A stretch of 64,000 bases of DNA, taken from assembly GCA_963784675.1 (NCBI GenBank), contig CAWASE010000013.1, positions 186,001 through 250,000 of the forward strand. Reading direction: 5' to 3'. The stretch is from SCTD01 sp963784675 (GTDB lineage Bacteria > Actinomycetota > Actinomycetes > Mycobacteriales > SCTD01). Each line of letters begins with the position of its first letter. Position 1 is the stretch's first letter. Positions 8,611 to 15,839 of the stretch are shown piece after piece. The position numbers were made by a program, and so were the translations under genes. The notes beneath the pieces are model-generated. The model ran no database searches, had not been told where the DNA came from, and was given only the letters and a program-made list of their open reading frames with translations.

Positions 8611-9968
8611 GCGCCACCGCAGCCGCCCTCCGCTCGCTCGCCCCGGCGGAGGTCAGGGCGTCCACGCTGCCGCCGACGCTGTCGCAGCGCGCCGTCGACC
8701 GCGCCACCGGCTGGCTGTCCGGCCGCACCTCGCGGCGCGGCTTCCTCGTGCGCGCAGGGCTCGTCGGCTCTGCGCTGGCCGTCGACCCGACCGGTTTCGT
8801 CTTCCGTCCCGGGACCGCCTACGCCGCCGTGTGCGGGCCGGGAGCCTCCGCCACGAGCGGCTGGACGGTGTTCTGCGCCACCATCAACAACGGCGTCAAC
8901 GCCTGCCCGCCGGGCTCGATCGCCGCAGGCTGGTGGAAGGCCGACGGCGCATCGTTGTGCGGCGGCAGGGCGCGCTACATCATCGACTGCAACGCTCAGT
9001 GCACCAGGTGCACCACCCCCGGCGCCCGGGCAGGCATCTGCTCCGCGTCGTGCTGGAGCTGCTCCTGCGACTCGGGGCTCGCGGGCACCTGCGACCAGCG
9101 CAAGGTGTGCTGCAACGCCTTCCGCTACGGACAGTGCAACCAGGACGTCCGGCAGGTCGGCGGCGTGCACTGTCGGGTCGTCTCGTGCCGCGCCCCGTGG
9201 GAGTTCGAGGACTGCTCCACCGCACCGGCCACCGACAACCGCACGGTCGACCACAACAGCGACCGCCTGCCGCAGGCCTACACGGCGATCACCGCGCGCT
9301 ACCTGGCGCTGGGAGATCTCGGCTCGGTCCTCGGCGCGACCGTCGACGGCGAGCTCGCCCGCGCGGGGGGTACGGCGCAGGCCTATCAGAACGGTCGGAT
9401 CTCTGCGAGCCGCGCCACGGGCGTACGCGAGACGGTCGGGGCCGTCGCGCAGCGCTACGTCGCCCTCGGTGCGGAGTCCGGCGTGCTCGGTTTCCCGATC
9501 ACGTCGCCGCTGGTGACGCCGGGCGGCGGCACTGCCAGCAGGTTCCAGCACGGTCGCCTCAGCTCTTCCCCCACGCTCGGGGTCCATGAGGTCCTGGGCC
9601 CCCTCGCGGTGCTGTACGAGCAGCTCGGTGCCGAGGGGAGCCGGCTGGGCTACCCCGTCGCCGCACCCGCCGTGCTGGGCGACGGTGTCGGCTCGGCGAG
9701 CCGGTTCCAGGACGGCCGCATCTCCTTCAGCCCGTCCACCGGCGCGCACTCCACCTACGGGAAGATCACCGCGCGGTACGAGCTGCTCGGGGCCGAGTCC
9801 GGTGTGCTCGGCTATCCGATCGCCGAGCCGCAGATCGAACGCACGACGCCGTTCAAGCGACCGGGGCAGCCGCAGCGCGTGCGCAGCGACTTCCAGCACG
9901 GGTCGCTGGTCTACGACGAGCGCACCGGTCTGGTGACGGCGGCGCCGGGCGGCGTCACGGCTCCGTGA
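8607..9968 (+). CDS. Tat-exported cysteine-rich protein (MauA-like pattern) with C-terminal LGFP repeats
   Basis: 453 aa. Residues 41-60 are a twin-arginine signal (TSRRGFLVRAGLVGSALAV). Residues 76-203 carry 18 cysteines in patterns such as NACPPGSIAAGWWKADG, YIIDCNAQCTRC, ICSASCWSCSC, CDQRKVCC and RYGQCNQDV. The CPPG..W..C..YLI.C order resembles the small subunit of methylamine dehydrogenase (MauA), whose cofactor tryptophan lies in the corresponding W region. Residues 225-440 hold four LGFP repeats (LGAESGVLGFPI, LGAEGSRLGYPV, LGAESGVLGYPI and a diverged first copy), which in other actinobacteria bind the cell wall. No MauB large subunit, MauF or MauG is visible. I read it as a wall-attached disulfide-knotted protein matured by the MauE and MauD-like proteins of this operon. 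Its activity is unknown. Confidence 0.8.
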   Translation: MSATAAALRSLAPAEVRASTLPPTLSQRAVDRATGWLSGRTSRRGFLVRAGLVGSALAVDPTGFVFRPGTAYAAVCGPGASATSGWTVFCATINNGVNACPPGSIAAGWWKADGASLCGGRARYIIDCNAQCTRCTTPGARAGICSASCWSCSCDSGLAGTCDQRKVCCNAFRYGQCNQDVRQVGGVHCRVVSCRAPWEFEDCSTAPATDNRTVDHNSDRLPQAYTAITARYLALGDLGSVLGATVDGELARAGGTAQAYQNGRISASRATGVRETVGAVAQRYVALGAESGVLGFPITSPLVTPGGGTASRFQHGRLSSSPTLGVHEVLGPLAVLYEQLGAEGSRLGYPVAAPAVLGDGVGSASRFQDGRISFSPSTGAHSTYGKITARYELLGAESGVLGYPIAEPQIERTTPFKRPGQPQRVRSDFQHGSLVYDERTGLVTAAPGGVTAP

Positions 9969-10003
9969 GTCCGGCGACGACCCGGCGGGACGCTGCGCGC
10001 CGG

Positions 10004-10009
10004 TAGCCT
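10004..10009 (+). promoter_or_regulatory. -10 box of the serA operon (leaderless type)
   Basis: TAGCCT followed by 6 nt and GTG 10016. This separates serA transcriptionally from the upstream Cys-rich operon and supports the GTG start. Confidence 0.5.
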
Positions 10010-10015
10010 GGGCAG

Positions 10016-11242
10016 GTGTCCCTCACCCCGCCCGAGGTGGCGTCCCCCGGCCGGGCGCTGCTGCTGGAGAACATCCACCACGACGCCGCGTGGACGTTGA
10101 AGGACGCCGGTTACGACGTCGAACGCCTCGACCGAGCGCTGGACGAGGACGATCTCCTGGCCGCGCTGCCCGGCGTGCGCCTGCTGGGCCTGCGCTCCAA
10201 CACGAAGGTCACGGCGCGGGTGCTCGACGCGGCACCGGACCTGCTGGCGGTCGGCGCCTTCTGCATCGGGACCAACCAGATCGACCTGGCTGCGGCGGCC
10301 GAGCGCGGGGTCGCCGTCTTCAACGCGCCGTTCTCCAACACGCGCAGCGTCGTCGAGCTGGCCATCGCCGAGATCATCGCGCTGACGCGCCGGTTGACGG
10401 ACAAGAACGCCGACATGCACGCGGGACGCTGGGACAAGTCGGCAGTCGGCAGCCACGAGGTGCGCGGACGTCGGCTGGGCATCGTCGGCTACGGCAACAT
10501 CGGCAGCCAGCTCTCCGTGCTCGCCGAGGCGCTCGGCATGTCGGTGCTGTTCTTCGACACGGCCGACAAGCTCGCGCTCGGCAACGCGCGGCGCTGCGGC
10601 ACCCTGGACGAGCTGCTGGCCGAAGCCGACATCGTCACCCTGCACGTCGACGGTCGGGTCTCCAACAGCAGCCTGTTCGGCGAGGAGCAGCTGGCCCGGA
10701 TGCGTCCGGGCAGCATCTTCCTGAACCTCTCGCGAGGCTTCGTCGTCGACCACGCGGCGCTGCGCCGGCACATCGAGAGCGGTCACCTCACCGGAGCTGC
10801 CGTGGACGTTTTCCCGGTCGAACCCCGCAGCAGCGGCGAAGAGTTCGTCTCCGAGCTGCGCGGGCTGCGCAACGTCGTGCTGACCCCGCACGTCGGCGGT
10901 TCGACCGAAGAGGCCCAGCAGGACATCGGCCACTTCGTCTCCGGAAAGCTGCGCGACTACGACCGCGACGGCAGCACGTCGCTGTCGGTGAACCTGCCGA
11001 GCGTTGCGCTGCCGCGGGGCGGCGGACCGCGGCTGCTGCACCTGCACACCAACACCCCCGGTGTGCTCGCCACGGTGAACTCGCTGCTGGCCGAGCACGG
11101 CATCAACATCGAAGGCCAGCTGCTGGCCACGCACGGCCCGCTCGGGTACGTCGTCACCGACATCGGCGGCGACGACCTGCAGGCGCTGACCGGGGCGCTG
11201 CTCGCCCTGCCGGAGACGGTGCGCCTGCGCGTGCTCGCATGA
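10016..11242 (+). CDS. serA: D-3-phosphoglycerate dehydrogenase (SerA, E. coli-type with ACT domain)
   Basis: 408 aa, the length of the E. coli-type enzyme. It makes 3-phosphohydroxypyruvate from 3-phosphoglycerate with NAD, the first step of serine synthesis. Rossmann motif GRRLGIVGYGNIGSQL (about residue 155); catalytic arginine in NLSRGFVV, glutamate in VDVFPVEPR and histidine in TPHVGGSTEEAQ. A C-terminal ACT domain (from LLHLHTNTPGVLATVN) should give serine feedback control. The start codon overlaps nothing, but its TGA overlaps the ATG of the next gene, so the two are coupled. E. coli SerA also reduces 2-oxoglutarate to D-2-hydroxyglutarate, which gives the downstream gene an obvious purpose. 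Confidence 0.93.
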   Translation: MSLTPPEVASPGRALLLENIHHDAAWTLKDAGYDVERLDRALDEDDLLAALPGVRLLGLRSNTKVTARVLDAAPDLLAVGAFCIGTNQIDLAAAAERGVAVFNAPFSNTRSVVELAIAEIIALTRRLTDKNADMHAGRWDKSAVGSHEVRGRRLGIVGYGNIGSQLSVLAEALGMSVLFFDTADKLALGNARRCGTLDELLAEADIVTLHVDGRVSNSSLFGEEQLARMRPGSIFLNLSRGFVVDHAALRRHIESGHLTGAAVDVFPVEPRSSGEEFVSELRGLRNVVLTPHVGGSTEEAQQDIGHFVSGKLRDYDRDGSTSLSVNLPSVALPRGGGPRLLHLHTNTPGVLATVNSLLAEHGINIEGQLLATHGPLGYVVTDIGGDDLQALTGALLALPETVRLRVLA

Positions 11243-12594
11243 GCCTGCTGGACGACCTGCGCGACGCCGTCGGAGCCGAGCACGTGCTCGTCGAGGCAGA
11301 TCTCACCGCCTCCTACGAGAGCGACTGGACCGGTCGCTTCTCCGGCCGCGCCCGCTGCGTGGTGCGCCCGGTCGACACGGCCCAGGTGGCCGCCGTCGTC
11401 CGTGCCTGCGCTGCAGCCGGCGTCCCGCTGGTGGTGCAGGGCGGCAACACCGGGCTGGTCGGCGGTGCCGTGCCGGCCGGGGGCGAGGTGCTGCTGTCGC
11501 TGCGCCGTCTCGATGCTCTCGGCGAGATCGACGTCGCCGCAGGCCAGGTCACCGCGGGCGCGGGGGTCACGCTGGCGGCGCTGCAGACCGCTGCACGCGC
11601 CGCCGGTCTGGACTTCGGCGTCGATCTCGCGGCACGCGACTCGGCCACCGTCGGCGGGCTCGTCGCCACCAACGCCGGGGGCATCCGCGTGCTGCGCTAC
11701 GGCTCCATGCGCGCCCAGCTGCTGGGCGCCGAGGCCGTGCTGGCCGACGGTTCGATCATCAGCCGGATGGCGGGTCTGCTCAAGGACGGCACCGGCTACG
11801 ACCTGGTCTCGCTGCTCGCCGGGAGCGAGGGCACGCTCGGCATCGTCACTGCGGTGCGGCTGCGGCTGGTGCCACGACTGACGGCGCGCTGCGTGGCGCT
11901 GCTGGCCCTGCCCGACGCGGGAGCGGCGATCGCGCTGCTGCCTCAGCTGCGAGCCCGGTTGCCGCACCTGAGCGCCGCCGAGCTGCTGTTCGCCGACGGG
12001 CTCGCGCTGGTGCGCAAGCACGGCGCGCTGCCGGCACCGTTCGCGGCGGAGCACCCGGCCTTCCTGCTGCTGGAGTGCGCCGACACCACCGACCCGACCG
12101 ACGCGCTCGTCGACGCGGTCGCCGACGCCGACGGGCTGCTCGACGCCACCGTGGCCACCGACAGCGCGGGACAGCGAGCCCTGTGGGCCTACCGCGAGCA
12201 GCACACCGAGGCGATCAACGCCGAGGGTGTCCCGGTCAAGCTCGACGTGTCGGTCCCCACGGCGCGCCTGCCCGAGCTGGCCGAGCGCCTCGCGCCGACC
12301 GTGACCGCGGTCTGCCCTGCGGCGCGGTTGATCGTGTTCGGTCACGTCAACGAGGGAAACCTGCACGTCAACGTGCTCGACACCGGCTCCTCGGCGGAGG
12401 CCGTCAGTGCCGCGGTGCTGGGTCTGGTCGCCGGGCTCGACGGCTCGATCTCCTCCGAGCACGGGGTCGGGCGCGCGAAGACGGCGTACCTGCACCTTTC
12501 GCGCAGCGCCGCGGAGATCGCCGCGATGCGGGCCATCAAGACCGCGCTGGACCCCGCCGGACTGCTGAACCCCGGCGTGCTGCTGCCCGTCTGA
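11239..12594 (+). CDS. FAD-linked oxidase, probable D-2-hydroxyglutarate dehydrogenase
   Basis: 451 aa, GlcD/D-lactate dehydrogenase family. FAD_binding_4 domain at residues 35-175 (VRPVDTAQVAAVVRAC, VQGGNTGLVGGAVPAGGEV, VGGLVATNAGGIRVLRYG, GSEGTLGIVT). FAD-oxidase C domain follows, with the metal-site motifs GHVNEGNLHVNV and SSEHGVGRAK. The ATG overlaps the serA stop (ATGA), so the pair is an operon. In bacteria where serA is linked to such a flavoprotein, the latter reoxidises D-2-hydroxyglutarate made by SerA to 2-oxoglutarate. I assign that function from context; D-lactate or glycolate as substrate cannot be excluded. Ends with TAIKTALDPAGLLNPGVLL, the usual family C-terminus. Confidence 0.82.
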   Translation: MSLLDDLRDAVGAEHVLVEADLTASYESDWTGRFSGRARCVVRPVDTAQVAAVVRACAAAGVPLVVQGGNTGLVGGAVPAGGEVLLSLRRLDALGEIDVAAGQVTAGAGVTLAALQTAARAAGLDFGVDLAARDSATVGGLVATNAGGIRVLRYGSMRAQLLGAEAVLADGSIISRMAGLLKDGTGYDLVSLLAGSEGTLGIVTAVRLRLVPRLTARCVALLALPDAGAAIALLPQLRARLPHLSAAELLFADGLALVRKHGALPAPFAAEHPAFLLLECADTTDPTDALVDAVADADGLLDATVATDSAGQRALWAYREQHTEAINAEGVPVKLDVSVPTARLPELAERLAPTVTAVCPAARLIVFGHVNEGNLHVNVLDTGSSAEAVSAAVLGLVAGLDGSISSEHGVGRAKTAYLHLSRSAAEIAAMRAIKTALDPAGLLNPGVLLPV

Positions 12595-12705
12595 GCAGTG
12601 CCGCTCGAGCTGCGGCGGCGCTCGCGCCCAGGCAGGTGTGAGCGCCGTCGTGGCGAATCAGAAGAGCAACACGCGCCCGCCCGGGTGCGAACGAGGAGCC
12701 GTCGC

Positions 12706-14799
12706 ATGTCCCGTCCCGTGTCCTTCGCCGGAGCCCGCCGCACCGTCGGCAGGCGACCTGGTCGCGGTCCGCGGTCGCTCGCCGCCGTCGCCGCAGCGAC
12801 GCTTGCCGCCGCCGGGCTCGCGGTGGTCGCCCCGCCGGCACAGGCCGCGCCGGCGTTCACGACGGTGCCGCTGCTGTTCACCGTCGAGGTCGGCCCGACG
12901 GACGCCCGCCGCACCTGCGAGATCCTGGGCGACCTGCGCATCCCGGCCGGCGTCGACGCGTCGCACCCCGCGCCGGGCGCAGTGCTCGCCACCAACGGCT
13001 TCGGCGGCGACAAGGACGGCACCGGTGCGAACGGCAACGGCGCCTACGGTGCGCGCTTCGCCGAGCAGGGCTACGTCACGCTCTCCTACTCCGGCCTGGG
13101 CTTCGGCGGCAGCACCTGCAGCATCTACGTGGACGACCCGCTCTACGACGGCCTGGCCGGCTCGCAGCTCGTCGGCTTCCTCGGGGGCGCCAAGGGCGTG
13201 GCGACCGCCGACGGGAAGGCCTACGACATCGCCGGCCTCGTGCGGCTCGACGCCAAGGGCTCGGACGGACGACCGCACGCGAACGATCCCCGGGTCGCCA
13301 TGATCGGCGGCTCCTACGGCGGCCAGATCCAGTTCGCGGTGGCCAGCGTGGACCCCCGGCTGGACGCCCTGGCCCCCATCTACACCTGGAACGACCTGGG
13401 CTACTCGCTGTCGCCCAACAACGGTGGCGGCGCAGGCACCCAGGTACGCAGCGAGACGCCCGGCGTCTGGAAGGAAGGCTGGCAGGCGCTGTTCTTCGGT
13501 CTCGGCGTCGCGGGTCCGGTGGCGTACCCGGGCAACGAGCCCGGTCAGTGCGGCGGGTACGTGCCGTGGATCTGCCAGGCGGTCGCCGAGCAGGCGACGC
13601 TGGGCTATCCGTCGGCAACGACGCTGGAGCACGTCAAGGGCGTCTCGGTCGGGTACTACGCGGAGAAGATCAAGATCCCGGTCCTGTTCAGCCAGGGCCA
13701 GCAGGACTCGTTGTTCAACATCAACGAGGCCGTCGCGACCTACGAGCAGCTGCGCCGGCAGGGCAACACCGTGCGGATGGTGTGGCAGTCGTGGGGCCAC
13801 ACCGCCGGTACGCCGGTGGCCGGCGAGCTCGACCCAGGCACGCTGGAGCCCGGCAGCGGCTCGCTCGCAGAGACGGTCCAGGGGCGGGTCTTCACCGACT
13901 GGATGGCGCACTGGCTCAAGGACGCCCCGACCGACCTCGGCCCGGCGGTCCGCTACTTCCGGGACTACGCCTACACCGCACCCGCGGACCCGACCGACGT
14001 CGCGGCCTCGCTGGCCGCCGCCACGAAGGCGTACGCGTCCGCGCCGGCCTATCCGGTGGGACGGCCCACGTCGCTGCGCCTGTCCGGTGGTGACTCTCTC
14101 GTCACCGCCGGCGAGGCCGTCAAGGCCGGGTCGACGAGCTTCGCCACCGCCGGCGGCACGGCGCCGACCAGTACCGGTGAGCAGGTCCTCTCGGGCACCC
14201 CGCCGACCGCCATGGACGCGCCAGGAACGTTCGCGGCGTGGACCAGCGCCCCGCAGCCCCGGCCGTTGGACATCGCCGGCATCCCCGAACTGAGCGTCCG
14301 CTTCAGCGCGCCGCAGATCTCCGCGGCGCAGTCGACCAGCCCGCTCGGCAAGCTGAACCTGTTCGCCAAGCTCGTCGACGTCGCCCCCGACGGCAGCAGC
14401 AGCGTCGTCCGGAACCTCGTCGCGGCCGTCCGCGTCCCGGACGTCGACGCTCCGGTGCGGATCACCCTGCCCGGCGTCGTGCACCGCTTCGACACCGGAC
14501 ACCGGGTCGAGCTGCGGCTGTCGGCCGCCGATGCCACCTACAAGGGCATGGGCCTGGCCGGTCCGGTCACCGTCGCCGACGACCCGGCGCAGCCGAACAC
14601 GCTCAGCCTGCCGGTGGTGTCGGCGCAGGCCGCTGCGGCGCCGGTCGCCGTCGCTGCCCCGGCCGCGGCGCCTGCTGCGGGAACGCCGCCGACGTCTGCC
14701 GGTCGCCTTCCGGCCACCGGAGGCGGCACGCTGCCTGCTGTCGTCGCGGCCGTGCTCGTCGGCTCCGCGGCGCTCGTGCGACGCCGTCGCACCGCCTGA
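12706..14799 (+). CDS. Secreted, sortase-anchored CocE/PepX-type alpha/beta hydrolase
   Basis: 697 aa. The start at ATG 12706 has GAGGAG nine bases upstream and gives an N-terminal signal peptide (SLAAVAAATLAAAGLAVVAPP, cleavage after AQA). The alpha/beta-hydrolase core shows GGSYGGQI (nucleophile serine), SQGQQDSLFN (aspartate) and SWGHT (histidine). A jelly-roll PepX_C domain follows (about residues 490-640). The C-terminus is LPATGGG, a hydrophobic helix (LPAVVAAVLVGSAALV) and RRRR, a classic sortase signal, so the enzyme should be covalently attached to the wall. Relatives cleave X-Pro dipeptides or esters; which applies here is unclear. Followed by a strong terminator. Confidence 0.87.
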   Translation: MSRPVSFAGARRTVGRRPGRGPRSLAAVAAATLAAAGLAVVAPPAQAAPAFTTVPLLFTVEVGPTDARRTCEILGDLRIPAGVDASHPAPGAVLATNGFGGDKDGTGANGNGAYGARFAEQGYVTLSYSGLGFGGSTCSIYVDDPLYDGLAGSQLVGFLGGAKGVATADGKAYDIAGLVRLDAKGSDGRPHANDPRVAMIGGSYGGQIQFAVASVDPRLDALAPIYTWNDLGYSLSPNNGGGAGTQVRSETPGVWKEGWQALFFGLGVAGPVAYPGNEPGQCGGYVPWICQAVAEQATLGYPSATTLEHVKGVSVGYYAEKIKIPVLFSQGQQDSLFNINEAVATYEQLRRQGNTVRMVWQSWGHTAGTPVAGELDPGTLEPGSGSLAETVQGRVFTDWMAHWLKDAPTDLGPAVRYFRDYAYTAPADPTDVAASLAAATKAYASAPAYPVGRPTSLRLSGGDSLVTAGEAVKAGSTSFATAGGTAPTSTGEQVLSGTPPTAMDAPGTFAAWTSAPQPRPLDIAGIPELSVRFSAPQISAAQSTSPLGKLNLFAKLVDVAPDGSSSVVRNLVAAVRVPDVDAPVRITLPGVVHRFDTGHRVELRLSAADATYKGMGLAGPVTVADDPAQPNTLSLPVVSAQAAAAPVAVAAPAAAPAAGTPPTSAGRLPATGGGTLPAVVAAVLVGSAALVRRRRTA

Positions 14800-14808
14800 C
14801 CCACGACA

Positions 14809-14848
14809 GGACGAAGGGGCGGCACCGACCGGTGCCGCCCCTTCGTCC
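14809..14848. terminator. Bidirectional intrinsic terminator-like hairpin
   Basis: A perfect 18-bp inverted repeat (GGACGAAGGGGCGGCACC and its complement) around a GACC loop sits between the convergent hydrolase (plus) and SDR (minus) genes, 10 bp after one stop and 8 bp before the other. There is no clear T-tract, as is usual in very GC-rich actinomycetes. Confidence 0.8.
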
Positions 14849-14856
14849 GACCGTGC

Positions 14857-15759
14857 CTACTTCGTGAAGATCTCGTTCAGCGCGACGATCTCGTCCGTCG
14901 TCGAGCCCGGGACGAGGTAGCCCTCGCGGTCCTCGATCTGGGTGAAGTGCTCGGCGACGTCCTCGGCGGTGGGGGTGGCGTCCTTGCCGGCGAACCAGCC
15001 CTGCCCGAGGCCCCAGAACACGCGGGCGTAACGGCCGCCGGCGGCGGAGTAGGCGCCGTGGGTGGACGTGCAGGCTTCTGACGCCAGGTAGGTGACCATC
15101 GGGGTGACGAGCTCGGGGGCGAGGTACTCGGCGAAGTCGCCGAGCAGCTCGATGGTCATGCGCGTCTTGGCCACCGGCATGATGACGTTGGACAGGATGC
15201 CCGCGCGTGCGCCCTCGACGGCGATGGTGTTCGACAACCCGACCAGCCCCATCTTGGCGGCGGAGTAGTTCGTCTGGCCGAAGTTGCCGAACGTCGCGTT
15301 CGACGCGGTGAAGATGAAGCGGCCGTAGCCGTTCTCCTTCATGACGGCGAAGGCCGGCTGGCTGACGTAGAAGGCGGCCTTGAGGTGCACGTCGATGACG
15401 GCGTCCAGGTCGTCCCAGGTGAGCTTGAGGAAGCTCTTGTCGCGAAGGAAGCCGGCGTTGTTCACCACGACGTCGACCTTGCCGAAGCTGTCGATGGCCG
15501 TCTGGATGATCGCGGCGCCGCCCTCAGGGGTCGAGACGGAGTCGAAGTTCGCGACCGCCTCGCCACCGGCGGCCTTGATCTCGTCGACGACCTGCTGGGC
15601 CGCGGTGTGGTCGCCGCCCTCGCCCTTGACGCTGCCGCCGAGGTCGTTGACGACCACGGCTGCGCCGCGGCGGGCCATCTCGAGGGCGTAGGTGCGGCCG
15701 AGGCCGCCGCCGGCGCCGGTGACGACGGCCACACGGCCGTCGAAGCTGATGTCGGACAC
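14857..15759 (-). CDS. SDR family oxidoreductase, (3R)-hydroxyacyl-CoA dehydrogenase type (MFE-2/HSD17B4-like)
   Basis: 300 aa. N-terminal cofactor motif VVTGAGGGLGRTYAL, NNAG motif (VVNNAGFLRDKSF), catalytic serine region FTASNATFGNFGQ and YSAAK. The insert NDLGGSVKGEGGDHTAAQQV after strand two is characteristic of the dehydrogenase domain of peroxisomal multifunctional enzyme 2, so the likely substrate is a 3-hydroxyacyl-CoA. GTG 15759 is preceded by GGAGA at a good distance; a longer in-frame extension to 15957 is less likely. It stands alone between two convergent or separate genes, so pathway context is lacking. Confidence 0.85.
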   Translation of the reverse strand: MSDISFDGRVAVVTGAGGGLGRTYALEMARRGAAVVVNDLGGSVKGEGGDHTAAQQVVDEIKAAGGEAVANFDSVSTPEGGAAIIQTAIDSFGKVDVVVNNAGFLRDKSFLKLTWDDLDAVIDVHLKAAFYVSQPAFAVMKENGYGRFIFTASNATFGNFGQTNYSAAKMGLVGLSNTIAVEGARAGILSNVIMPVAKTRMTIELLGDFAEYLAPELVTPMVTYLASEACTSTHGAYSAAGGRYARVFWGLGQGWFAGKDATPTAEDVAEHFTQIEDREGYLVPGSTTDEIVALNEIFTK

Positions 15760-15839
15760 GAAGGGTCTCCAGGCAGTGCTCGGGGATGTGGTCGGTCCAT
15801 TCTCCCGTCTCGAGCCCGCGGCGACGACCCGGGGGCCGG

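Noticed and set aside
8607..9968. A genuine methylamine dehydrogenase small subunit with a TTQ cofactor
   Set aside because: The resemblance is limited to a Cys/Trp pattern. It has 18 Cys, not the usual arrangement, has LGFP repeats, and no large subunit, MauF or MauG is nearby.
10090..11238. Upstream extension of the D-2-hydroxyglutarate dehydrogenase frame through serA
   Set aside because: The frame is merely open in high-GC DNA. Protein motifs begin at ATG 11239, which overlaps the serA stop.
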